A DNA stretch of 64,000 bases from Agitococcus lubricus (GTDB lineage Bacteria > Pseudomonadota > Gammaproteobacteria > Pseudomonadales > Moraxellaceae): assembly GCF_003051055.1 (NCBI RefSeq), contig NZ_QAON01000011.1, positions 1-64,000 on the forward strand, read 5' to 3'. Under the pieces are notes generated by a model, which ran no database searches, was not told the DNA's origin, and worked only from the letters and a program-made list of their open reading frames with translations. Shown piece after piece: positions 30,811 to 38,888 of the stretch (position 1 is the stretch's first letter; each line of letters opens with the position of its first letter). A program made the position numbers and the translations under genes.

Positions 30811-31437
30811 TCATTTTTTCATCACAGTGCCTAACTGTTGCAAGTAGGCAATGAGAGCTTCCATTTCGGTTTTGCCTTTCACGCTAGCCGCAGCATTTTG
30901 GATGTCGGCATCGGTGTAAGGCACGCCAAAACCACGGAAAATCTCCATTTTCTTAGCGGTTAATTCACCTGTGAGTTTGTTTTCTTGTAACCATGGGAAG
31001 CCAGGCATATTAGACTCAGGCACAACGTCGCGTGGATTGATTAAATGCACACGGTGCCAGTCGTCTGAATATTTTTGACCAATACGGGCGAGGTCTGGGC
31101 CAGTACGTTTAGAACCCCATAAGAAGGGGTGATCCCATACGGATTCGCCTGCAACAGAGTAGTGACCATAACGCTCGGTTTCGGCACGTAATGGACGAAC
31201 CATTTGTGAATGACAGACGTTACAGCCTTCACGGATATAAATATCACGACCTTCCAGTTGTAAGGCAGTCAACGGTTTCATGCCAGGTACAGGCTCATTG
31301 ACTTCCTTTTGGAAAAACAATGGCACAATTTCAACCAAGGTGGCGAAGCTAATAGCAACGCAAATCATAATGACTAAAACACCGAGGTTTTTTTCGACTA
31401 TTTCATGGTTGTTCTTGACAGAACTATGATCGGCCAT
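30811..31437 (-). CDS. ccoO: Cytochrome c oxidase cbb3 subunit II
   Basis: A 208-aa monoheme cytochrome c with an N-terminal membrane anchor (about residues 18-42). The heme motif is CNVCH (Cys72, Cys75, His76), followed by [18 protein letters not shown] and the conserved [11 protein letters not shown], all typical of CcoO. The axial Met is probably in NMPGFPWL. It relays electrons from CcoP to CcoN. GGGAGAG lies upstream of the ATG. The gene follows ccoN after 14 bp. Confidence 0.96.
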   Translation of the reverse strand: MADHSSVKNNHEIVEKNLGVLVIMICVAISFATLVEIVPLFFQKEVNEPVPGMKPLTALQLEGRDIYIREGCNVCHSQMVRPLRAETERYGHYSVAGESVWDHPFLWGSKRTGPDLARIGQKYSDDWHRVHLINPRDVVPESNMPGFPWLQENKLTGELTAKKMEIFRGFGVPYTDADIQNAAASVKGKTEMEALIAYLQQLGTVMKK

Positions 31438-31451
31438 CTGAACTCTCCCAC

Positions 31452-32879
31452 TTAACCTAACTTGTCAGCATCAACGGGTTGTTTACCCTTGACCGTCATC
31501 GCCACGTTATAAGCCATGACTAGCATGCCTGATAAATACAAGGCACCTCCTAAGAAGCGGCCAAACCAATAAGGATGACTGGCTTTTACGGCTTCAACAA
31601 AGCTATAGGTTAACGAGCCATCATCATTGACAGCACGCCACATTAAGCCCTGAGTAATACCTGATACCCACATAGACGCAATGTAGAACACAACGCCAAT
31701 GGTAGCTAACCAGAAGTGCAAGTTAATTAAGCGAATGCTGTACATACGATTACGTTCAAATACACGCGGAATTAGCACGTATAAAGAACCAATACTAATC
31801 ATCCCAACCCAACCCAATGCACCAGAGTGTACGTGACCAATTGTCCAGTCTGTGTAGTGAGAAAGGGCGTTCACGGTTTTAATTGACATCATCGGGCCTT
31901 CAAATGTGGACATCCCGTAGAAGGATAAAGAAACCACTAAGAAGCGAATAATGGGGTCAGTACGCAGACGGTCCCACGCGCCAGATAAGGTCATAATGCC
32001 GTTAATCATACCGCCCCAACTGGGGGCAAATAAGACTAATGAGAATGCCATGGCTAAAGATTGTGTCCAATCTGGTAGAGCGGTGTAGTGTAAATGGTGA
32101 CCACCTGCCCACATGTAGACCGAAATCAACGCCCAAAAGTGGACGATGGATAAACGGTAGGAATACACAGGACGACCTACTTGTACAGGAATGAAGTAGT
32201 ACATCATGCCCAAGAAGGCCGCAGTTAAGAAGAAACCAACCGCATTATGGCCATACCACCATTGAATCATGGCATCGGTTGCACCGCTATAAATGGAATA
32301 AGATTTCCACAAGCTAACGGGTACTTCCATATTATTGACAATGTGCAATAAACCAATCGTGATAATAAAGGCACCAAAGAACCAGTTAGCCACGTAAATA
32401 TGTGATGTATTACGTTTAGCAATCGTTCCAAAGAAAACAGTCCCGTAAGATACCCAAACGACTGCAATCAATAAGTCGATTGGCCATTCAAGTTCGGCAT
32501 ACTCTTTGCTACTGGTATAACCCAAAGGTAGTGTAATGGCGGCAGCTAAAATCACTAATTGCCAACCCCAGAACGTGAACTTAGCAAGGTTGGGCATAAA
32601 CAAGGCAGCTTGGCAGGTGCGTTGAACCACATAATATGAGGTGGCAAATAGGGCGCATCCACCAAAAGCAAAAATAACGGCATTGGTATGTAGTGGCCGT
32701 AAACGGCTAAAGGTCAACCAAGGCGTATCAAAATTAAGAGCTGGCCAGACTAATTGGGCGGCAATAAATACCCCCACGGCCATCCCAACAATTCCCCAAA
32801 TCACGGTCATGATGGCAAATTGTCGAACTACTCCCATTTCATACGCCACTGGCGTGTTACTGGTGTGGCTGTGACTCAT
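31452..32879 (-). CDS. ccoN: Cytochrome c oxidase cbb3 subunit I
   Basis: A 475-aa heme-copper oxidase subunit with about twelve helices. Heme and copper ligands are visible: His in [14 protein letters not shown], the CuB pair in WAGGHHLHY, the first CuB histidine in YGHNAVGFF and the heme histidines in [11 protein letters not shown]. It reduces oxygen to water and pumps protons; cbb3 enzymes have high oxygen affinity and serve under low oxygen. The ATG at 32879 is preceded by AAGGAG; a start at 32900 would lack a site. It is the first gene of the ccoNOQP operon. Confidence 0.97.
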   Translation of the reverse strand: MSHSHTSNTPVAYEMGVVRQFAIMTVIWGIVGMAVGVFIAAQLVWPALNFDTPWLTFSRLRPLHTNAVIFAFGGCALFATSYYVVQRTCQAALFMPNLAKFTFWGWQLVILAAAITLPLGYTSSKEYAELEWPIDLLIAVVWVSYGTVFFGTIAKRNTSHIYVANWFFGAFIITIGLLHIVNNMEVPVSLWKSYSIYSGATDAMIQWWYGHNAVGFFLTAAFLGMMYYFIPVQVGRPVYSYRLSIVHFWALISVYMWAGGHHLHYTALPDWTQSLAMAFSLVLFAPSWGGMINGIMTLSGAWDRLRTDPIIRFLVVSLSFYGMSTFEGPMMSIKTVNALSHYTDWTIGHVHSGALGWVGMISIGSLYVLIPRVFERNRMYSIRLINLHFWLATIGVVFYIASMWVSGITQGLMWRAVNDDGSLTYSFVEAVKASHPYWFGRFLGGALYLSGMLVMAYNVAMTVKGKQPVDADKLG

Positions 32880-33461
32880 GCATTGCTCCTTAAACCACAA
32901 GGTTAATAGGGGAATTATTCTGCCTTAAAGCCTCACGGCCATCCATGGTAAGCTGTATAAAAAAGCTATAGGCAAAACGTAAGCGTAACCATTAAAAATA
33001 GTGCTCAATTTAGTCCATAGAATTATTGATACATCTTAATGACTTTGGCGATATCACGACTATCGGACAAAGTATGTTGGCAATGAAGCAAAAAGGGAAA
33101 CATCCCCAACTGCCCTACATTCTATTGTTTTTTTTATCTTTCTGCATCGTTCTTGTCACTTTATTGTGTATTTTCGTGCATATAATGCCTAAAAAATGCC
33201 AAGTTTTCGCTTAGGGGGTGCATTGTTGAGCATATAAATGGTTGCCAACCGAGCAAGCAATAGGTTACGGTACATGGGCTTCGTAATGAGTAAGCGTAAA
33301 ATAATGTTGTCTGTACAAATAAACAGAGGGTTATTTGGTAGTGCGTAGCAGGATATATTAAAAATCCTTACGCCTTAAAAATGGCCTGTCAGTGTAAAGA
33401 CACATCACCACACAATGTTGTAAACATAACTATCACCGAATAGAGAAATTGGGAGCAAAAA
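32880..33461. promoter_or_regulatory. Region between ccoN and the SCP2 gene
   Basis: These 582 bp hold the divergent promoters. A partial FNR-type sequence, TTGATACATCTTAA (33026-33039), keeps the first half-site and 3 of 5 bases of the second; it is about 150 bp before ccoN. A frame of 46 codons from 33074 or 37 further in could encode a small single-span protein, but its start and conservation are unsupported. I see no RNA gene. Confidence 0.3.
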
Positions 33462-33842
33462 ATGACTGCTTTTTTATCTGAGGCTTGGTTTGACAAAGTT
33501 GCTGAATTAACTGCTGCTGCAGGTGACTTAAATTTACCTCCTGCGTTATCAGGCATTGTCTTAAATTTAGTGGTAACAGGCACTGACAATGGTAATGTCG
33601 AAATGGCAATTAACGGTGGCAAATTAGAAAAAGGCTTAAACCCAAATGCCTCTACTAAATTGACCTTAAATGCTGATGTATTGAAAAAAGTATTCTTGCA
33701 ATTTGATATGAGTGCCGCGATGCAAGCATTCATGAGTGGTCAAATCAAAGCCGAAGGCGATATGACCAAATTGATGGCCTTACAAACTGCACGTCCAAGC
33801 GCAGAACAAAAGTCCTTATTTGAAAAAGTATTAGCTATCTAA
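33462..33842 (+). CDS. SCP2 sterol-binding domain protein
   Basis: A 126-aa protein consisting of one SCP2 domain. Hallmarks are the NVEMAINGGKLEKGLNPNASTKLTLNADVL core and FMSGQIKAEGDMTKLMALQ, where the G-x-I/L-K-x-x-G-D-M/xxKL pattern is conserved. Such single-domain proteins bind lipids or acyl chains in a hydrophobic pocket; a bacterial role is not settled. GGGAG precedes the ATG. It has a strong terminator and is separate from the hvf genes that follow. Confidence 0.9.
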   Translation: MTAFLSEAWFDKVAELTAAAGDLNLPPALSGIVLNLVVTGTDNGNVEMAINGGKLEKGLNPNASTKLTLNADVLKKVFLQFDMSAAMQAFMSGQIKAEGDMTKLMALQTARPSAEQKSLFEKVLAI

Positions 33843-33862
33843 TACCGATTCAATGTCGTCAT

Positions 33863-33895
33863 AAAAAAGAGGCTTTTTAGCCTCTTTTTTATTTT
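33863..33895 (+). terminator. Intrinsic terminator after the SCP2 gene
   Basis: AAAAAAGAGGC pairs with GCCTCTTTTTT around a T-rich loop (33863-33891), followed by more T. Confidence 0.9.
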
Positions 33896-34034
33896 TCGTG
33901 TAACAAACGCATCTATAGTCACTCTAAATGCGTATTAGTCACAGAAGTATTAAAGCCTTATTGAGGAATTTCGTGATTCTGGCTTTAATCTTAGGTGAGT
34001 TGTCATCGTAAATAGTAAACTTTTGGAGTGAGTC

Positions 34035-34406
34035 ATGAAATTATCAACCTTAACACCGATTGCGACCGTGTTAGCCGCCTCTTTGACACAACCTGTGCAT
34101 GCAGAGACGAATCCGTTTGTCAGTACTGCCGCGCCAACGATGGTTTTGGCCGCGCACCATGAAGAGGGTAAATGTGGCGAGGGCAAATGCGGTACAGGCA
34201 TGAAAGAAGCCATCGAAAAAACCAACAAAGACGCAAAAAATGGCACTGTAAAAGCTGACCAAGAAGGTAAGTGCGGTGAAGGTAAATGTGGTGCTAAACG
34301 TCAAGCCCATGAAGGCAAGTGCGGTGGTAGTAAAGTAGAAACACCTAAAGTCAAAACCCAACACGAAGGCAAGTGTGGCGAAGGTAAATGTGGTGCACAA
34401 AAATAA
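34035..34406 (+). CDS. hvfA: HvfA-type EGKCG-repeat RiPP precursor
   Basis: A 123-aa exported low-complexity protein. The signal peptide is MKLSTLTPIATVLAASLTQP-VHA, probably cut before ETNP. The mature part has seven EGKCG motifs and no other cysteine: Cys47/52, Cys80/85, Cys96 (alone) and Cys114/119. In recently characterised MNIO (DUF692) systems, cysteines of EGKCG motifs in HvfA or bufferin precursors are turned into thiooxazole-type groups that bind copper in the periplasm. The hvfB and hvfC genes follow directly, which supports this role. GGAGTGAG precedes the ATG. The modification is inferred from the family, not visible here. Confidence 0.88.
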   Translation: MKLSTLTPIATVLAASLTQPVHAETNPFVSTAAPTMVLAAHHEEGKCGEGKCGTGMKEAIEKTNKDAKNGTVKADQEGKCGEGKCGAKRQAHEGKCGGSKVETPKVKTQHEGKCGEGKCGAQK

Positions 34407-34413
34407 TTTGACG

Positions 34414-35247
34414 ATGTCAATGCGTCACTTAGCCTCAATGAGCGCAGGTTTAGGCCTGCGTCGTAGTTTTTTGGCAGACTTATGCCAAACTGAAGACGAA
34501 AACGCACCTGACTTCATCGAAGTCGCCCCAGAAAATTGGCTGGGTATGGGCGGGCGTTATGCTAAACAATTACGTGCTTGTAGCGAGCGTTTTCCGTTAG
34601 TCTGTCATGGTTTGTCGTTGTCTATTGGGGGTTATAGACCATTAGATGAACCATTTGTGTTGCGCCTGAAAGCGTTTTTTCAGCAGCACCAAGTACGTTG
34701 CTACTCAGAGCATTTGAGTTACACGGGTGATGATGGTCATTTATATGATTTATTGCCTATACCTTTTACCGAGGCAGCCGCAAGACATGTCGCAGAACGT
34801 GTCATGCGTGTGCAAGATATCTTGGGACAACGAATCGCCTTAGAAAACGTGTCTTATTATGCAGCACCGTGTCAGGATATGACTGAGCTGGAGTTTTTGC
34901 TTGATGTGGTTCGGCAAGCAGATTGCCAAATTTTATTAGACGTCAATAATGTCTATGTCAATAGCATCAATCATCATTATGACCCTAAACTGTTTATTCG
35001 GGCTATTCCGCCCGAAAAAGTTGCTTATCTCCATATTGCAGGACACTATGTTGAGGCTGAGGATTTACGTATTGACACGCACGGTGCGGACGTGGATTCG
35101 GAAGTCTGGCAACTATTAGCAACGACTTATCAACATATTGGTCTACGACCGACCTTATTAGAACGTGACTTTCATATTCCGCCCTTAGCAGATTTATACC
35201 AAGAGTTGGCACAAATTAGGCAACAGCAACGAGATGCTGCATCATGA
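34414..35247 (+). CDS. hvfB: HvfB-type MNIO (DUF692) peptide-modifying oxidase
   Basis: About 277 aa with a TIM-barrel DUF692 fold. Conserved metal-site segments are PENWLGMGG, HGLSLSIGG, SEHLSYTGDDGHLYDLLP, ENVSYYA, LDVNNVYVNSINH, HIAGHY and LERDF. These enzymes use two or three iron ions to modify precursor cysteines. The start is probably ATG 34414 (MSMRHL), 7 bp after hvfA; an in-frame start at 34375 would lie inside hvfA. The stop overlaps hvfC by 4 nt. It has no signal peptide, so modification should occur in the cytoplasm before export of HvfA. Confidence 0.93.
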   Translation: MSMRHLASMSAGLGLRRSFLADLCQTEDENAPDFIEVAPENWLGMGGRYAKQLRACSERFPLVCHGLSLSIGGYRPLDEPFVLRLKAFFQQHQVRCYSEHLSYTGDDGHLYDLLPIPFTEAAARHVAERVMRVQDILGQRIALENVSYYAAPCQDMTELEFLLDVVRQADCQILLDVNNVYVNSINHHYDPKLFIRAIPPEKVAYLHIAGHYVEAEDLRIDTHGADVDSEVWQLLATTYQHIGLRPTLLERDFHIPPLADLYQELAQIRQQQRDAAS

Positions 35248-35987
35248 GTGATTTTGTCGCTTTACAAAAACAATGGACCACATGGTTGCGGCAGCCTAAC
35301 ACAGCACCTGCACCCGATATCGACCCCAGACGACTCGCAATTTATCGTGAGTTGTTTTTTAATAATGTCCTCAGTTTTTTAGAAAGCACTTTTCTGCTTT
35401 GTCAGCAGTGTGTTACCGCAGATGATTGGCAGATACTAACCCGTCGATTTTTTGCTGAACATTCTTGCCAGAGCCCTTTTTTTTATGATATTTCGCAGGC
35501 TTTTTGTCAGTTTTTACAAAGTCAAACAGCCGTTCAAGAACAATATCCTTGGTTATTAGAACTTGCTCATTTTGAATGGGTTGAATTGGCGGCAGATATG
35601 GCAGAGGCAGAGCTGCCTTGTGCCATACAAGGCGATATAATACAGCAGATTCCTGTGCTTAATCCGTGTGTTTGGCCTTTAGTGTATCAATGGCCTGTGC
35701 ATATATTTGCGGAGCAATTGCCACCACATGAGCCGCCTCAGTTAGCGAGTTGCTTATTGTTTTATCGCACCTTAACTGACCATGTGCAGTTTATGGAAAT
35801 CACGCCTGTAACCGCTCGTCTCGTGGAATGCTTACAGCACAACCAAACATTGACGGGACAACAAATGTTGACTCAATTAGCGCATGAATTACAGTTAGAC
35901 ATGACACAGATACAAACGATGGGGCAGGCTATATTGCAAGACTTTGTTCATAGGCAAATTATTTTGGGTGTGAAGCCGAGCGAATAA
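35244..35987 (+). CDS. hvfC: HvfC-type DUF2063 partner protein
   Basis: A 247-aa protein with the N-terminal DUF2063 region (RRLAIYRELFFNNVLSFLESTF, residues 29-50; RRFFAEHSCQSPFFYDIS) followed by a second, less conserved domain. HvfC/BufC proteins pair with the DUF692 enzyme and recruit the precursor, the second domain resembling a RiPP recognition element. It overlaps hvfB as ATGAG, giving coupled translation. No signal peptide or membrane helix is seen. Confidence 0.9.
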   Translation: MSDFVALQKQWTTWLRQPNTAPAPDIDPRRLAIYRELFFNNVLSFLESTFLLCQQCVTADDWQILTRRFFAEHSCQSPFFYDISQAFCQFLQSQTAVQEQYPWLLELAHFEWVELAADMAEAELPCAIQGDIIQQIPVLNPCVWPLVYQWPVHIFAEQLPPHEPPQLASCLLFYRTLTDHVQFMEITPVTARLVECLQHNQTLTGQQMLTQLAHELQLDMTQIQTMGQAILQDFVHRQIILGVKPSE

Positions 35988-36135
35988 GTGAGGGGTAAGT
36001 ACTAATAAAACGCCTTAAAAGTGCTAACGATAAGATAAACTCACAAATAAAGCGGTTTTTTTCGTAGTAGGGCAATTCTTTTTATTTGTATTCTTGCTTA
36101 AAATGTGACAACAACCAAATAAATAAGAGCAAGGT

Positions 36136-36867
36136 ATGTTGCCACGTTTGATTCCTGCCATTTTAACATCTCTTATGGTTTTACCAGCCAGTGCTTGGTC
36201 GACTGAAAATCCAGACCCTTGGGAAAAAACCAACCGTAAGATTTATGCCTTCAACAAAACGGCAGATACCTATTTTCTCAAACCGATTGCCAAAGGCTAT
36301 CGTGCCGTGACACCTCAAGTCGTAGACGATAGTATTAGCCGTTTTTTTGATAACTTATTAGAGCCTTTAACGGCGATTAACAATGTTTTGCAAGCTAAAC
36401 CACAAGTTGCTGCTAACGATATGGGGCGATTTGTTGTCAACTCAGTGACGAGTTTAGGTTTTGCTGACATCGCGCAAACAATAGGTTTACCCAAACATGA
36501 AGAAGATTTTGGTCAAACCTTTGGTAAATGGGGCGCACGCTCAGGTCCTTATCTAATGCTGCCATTTTTAGGCCCTAGTTCGGTACGTGATGCCCTTGCT
36601 AAGCCCTTTGACGGCTTAGTCAACCCTAGAAATTTGATTGAAGAACCCAGTGTCAACATCGGCTTATTTGTGTTGGATGTCGTGGATACGCGCGCAGATA
36701 TTATTCCACTAGAAAAAATTATTGAAGGTGATGAATACATCTTATTACGCGATGTGTATTTACAACGTCGAGAGTTTGCGGTGCAAGACGGTAAAGTCAA
36801 AGACAGCTTTATGGACGATATGGACGATGACTCGTCGGAAGAATCGTCGACATCGGCTAATCCCTGA
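36136..36867 (+). CDS. mlaA: MlaA (VacJ) family phospholipid-transport protein
   Basis: A 243-aa protein with the VacJ pattern: DPWEKTNRKIYAFNKTADTYFLKPIAKGYRAVTP, then NNLLEP-like FDNLLEPLTAINNVLQAKP and GPYLMLPFLGPSSVRDA. MlaA in the outer membrane removes phospholipids from the outer leaflet and passes them to MlaC. It has a signal peptide (MLPRLIPAILTSLMVLPASA) but no lipobox cysteine, unlike E. coli MlaA, so it may be a plain periplasmic or membrane-ring protein. The acidic tail (DDMDDDSSEES) is unusual. AGAGCAAGG is the ribosome site. Other mla genes are not in this window. Confidence 0.9.
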   Translation: MLPRLIPAILTSLMVLPASAWSTENPDPWEKTNRKIYAFNKTADTYFLKPIAKGYRAVTPQVVDDSISRFFDNLLEPLTAINNVLQAKPQVAANDMGRFVVNSVTSLGFADIAQTIGLPKHEEDFGQTFGKWGARSGPYLMLPFLGPSSVRDALAKPFDGLVNPRNLIEEPSVNIGLFVLDVVDTRADIIPLEKIIEGDEYILLRDVYLQRREFAVQDGKVKDSFMDDMDDDSSEESSTSANP

Positions 36868-37015
36868 TTGAATAGGTATCGGAATGTTTATATCTTACAC
36901 AGACGTCCGCATGATTAACCGATGGTCTTGATGACTATAACGTGGGTCAGCGACAGCGGTATCCGCAGAACTTAGAAGGAATTAATATGCAATCCTATTC
37001 ACGGTTCAGTCAGCC

Positions 37016-38212
37016 ATGATAAATCTAGCCAATGAACGTGGTTATATCTTAATAATTCATTCTGATATTGTCGTCAGAGATACCCTTGTCAATAAGCTAC
37101 TGGAATTTGGTCATACAGTCGTTGCCGTGTGTGAGTTAGAAGAGGGGCTTGCATTATTTCAACAAGATAATCATCAATTGGTGATGGTTGAATTAGCCTT
37201 GGCAAAACCCGTCTTAGCCTTAGTCAGCACAAACTACCCTGAAACCCCCGTCATTACAGTATCCAGTGATGTATCCATGGATATGGTAGTGGAAAGTTTG
37301 AAAAATGGTGCTGTCGACCATTTCTTTGATTTTCGGGACGTCATCGTATTGGCACATACGGTGCAACGAGCTTTAGAGCGTGGCCGTTTATTAAGACAAA
37401 ACAGAGATTATCAACAGCAATTAGAAGCGGCCAATGCCGAGCTAGAGCGTAGCTTAGAAACGCTACAAGCTGACCAAGAAGCAGGTCGGCGTATTCAATT
37501 TAGATTATTACCACAAACGCCTTACCATGTAGATTCACGCTGTCAAGTGACTCACCGAATTTTACCATCACTCTATTTATCGGGTGATTTTATTGATTAT
37601 TTCAAGATAGGTGAGGGTAAACTCGGATTTTATTTGGCAGATGTATCTGGACACGGCGCGGCCAGTGCCTTTGTCACGGTTTTTTTGAAAGCCATTACTA
37701 ACCGAATCCAAAAACACTATGAACGAAAAACAACGGTGAATTACGTTGCACCTGCTAAAATATTAGCCATGATTAACGATGAGTTAATTGCGACTCGCAT
37801 GGGTAAACATTTAGCCATGTTTTGTGGTGTGATTGATTTCGAGCATAATAAATTGACTTATAGCGTCGCGGCGCATTATCCCCCACCTTTATTAGTGAAT
37901 AATGGGATAACCACCGCGTTAGCAGGACGAGGCCTGCCTTTAGGCTTGTTCAAAGAAGTCAGCCATGACGAGTATGTTGTCGAATTAACCGAAGAGTTCG
38001 TGTTAATTGCGACATCTGATGGGGTATTAGAAGTATTACCCAAAGGGACGGCGAATGAAAAGGAAAAACAATTATCTGCCATGGCGAGCCATATCCAGAC
38101 GGTAGATGATATGATTACGGCATTAAATTTAAGTGATGAAGTAGAACTTCCCGATGACGTTGCTTTATTAGTAATCAATCGGAGCAAACAGACCGTAGAC
38201 GAAACGCTATGA
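37016..38212 (+). CDS. Degenerate receiver plus PP2C-type (RsbU/SpoIIE) phosphatase
   Basis: A 398-aa protein in two parts. Residues 10-125 form a receiver-like fold, but the acidic pair is reduced (HSD) and the phospho-acceptor is Glu59 (LVMVELALAKP) in place of Asp. A coiled coil at about 130-160 (EAANAELERSLETLQ) leads to a PP2C/SpoIIE phosphatase domain with metal ligands in SGDFIDYF, LADVSGHGAASAFV, ATSDGVLEV and PDDVALLV. The next gene encodes a STAS antagonist, so the phosphatase probably dephosphorylates it, as in the RssB-RssC and HsbR-HsbA type circuits of pseudomonads. The E59 suggests phosphorylation-independent or constitutive behaviour. Confidence 0.88.
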   Translation: MINLANERGYILIIHSDIVVRDTLVNKLLEFGHTVVAVCELEEGLALFQQDNHQLVMVELALAKPVLALVSTNYPETPVITVSSDVSMDMVVESLKNGAVDHFFDFRDVIVLAHTVQRALERGRLLRQNRDYQQQLEAANAELERSLETLQADQEAGRRIQFRLLPQTPYHVDSRCQVTHRILPSLYLSGDFIDYFKIGEGKLGFYLADVSGHGAASAFVTVFLKAITNRIQKHYERKTTVNYVAPAKILAMINDELIATRMGKHLAMFCGVIDFEHNKLTYSVAAHYPPPLLVNNGITTALAGRGLPLGLFKEVSHDEYVVELTEEFVLIATSDGVLEVLPKGTANEKEKQLSAMASHIQTVDDMITALNLSDEVELPDDVALLVINRSKQTVDETL

Positions 38213-38255
38213 CCTGCTATTCTGCTCAGTCTCGTTGTTGAGGATTTGTCCGCAT

Positions 38256-38762
38256 ATGCCTTCAGGCCACATTTTGTTTGCTGTGCACAATGGCACCTAT
38301 GTTTTAAAGTTTACGGGCGAAATCCGTGCACCTATGTGTGCAACATTGGATAATTTTTTAGATAAAATGTTCAATGATAATCAGATTGCCGCTATTCTGA
38401 TTGATTTAACCGAAACCGAATACATCGACAGTACTGCATTGGGATTGATTGCCAAGACCTCTGTGTTTTTGCAAATGCACAATCATCGCAAACCTATCAT
38501 TTTATCGACCAATCCAGATATTAGCCGTATTTTAGAAAGTATGGGTTTTGATCAGGTCTTTATTATTTTAGATTGTGAGTGCCATGAAGAGTGCCTAAAC
38601 GAACTGCCAGAAATAGAACCTTCAGAACATGAAATGATGGAAAAAGTGATTGCTGCTCACCGTGTGTTAATGGGACTGAGTGAGCAAAATCAAGCGACAT
38701 TTAAGAGCCTGGTTGAGGCTCTTGAATTAGAACAACAAGCACAAGGTGAGGATAAGATTTAG
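38256..38762 (+). CDS. STAS-domain anti-anti-sigma factor
   Basis: About 168 aa. The STAS core is AAILIDLTETEYIDSTALGLIAKTS (about residues 46-70), with the expected phosphoacceptor serine in IDSTALG, and LSTNPDISRILESMGFDQVF. The C-terminal extension (after about residue 110) is longer than in minimal antagonists and acidic. In such modules the unphosphorylated STAS protein sequesters an anti-sigma factor. It follows the phosphatase gene by 43 bp and is very probably its substrate. The kinase/anti-sigma partner is not in this window. The ATG at 38256 is used; an in-frame TTG at 38235 is less likely. Confidence 0.88.
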   Translation: MPSGHILFAVHNGTYVLKFTGEIRAPMCATLDNFLDKMFNDNQIAAILIDLTETEYIDSTALGLIAKTSVFLQMHNHRKPIILSTNPDISRILESMGFDQVFIILDCECHEECLNELPEIEPSEHEMMEKVIAAHRVLMGLSEQNQATFKSLVEALELEQQAQGEDKI

Positions 38763-38840
38763 TAGTGCGTGATGTACAACATGACTAAAAAATGATTGTT
38801 ATTATAAAAAGTGCAGAAAACGGTTAACAGGTACCAAGTA

Positions 38841-38870
38841 AAAAACCCCGCATTCGCGGGGTTTTTCTAA
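38841..38870. terminator. Bidirectional terminator between STAS gene and aceA
   Basis: CCCCGC (38846-38851) and GCGGGG (38856-38861) close around ATTC, with A-run to the left and T-run to the right, so it can serve both convergent genes. Confidence 0.9.
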
Positions 38871-38888
38871 GTCAATTTGCTCTTATTA

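Noticed and set aside
33026-33214. Small single-span protein upstream of the SCP2 gene
   Set aside because: The frame has a hydrophobic stretch (LPYILLFFLSFCIVLVTLLCIF), but the start codon is unsupported, and it lies in a promoter region; not enough to call a gene.
34071-34400. Long frame antisense to hvfA
   Set aside because: It arises from the repeated EGKCG codons read on the other strand and has no ribosome site or family.
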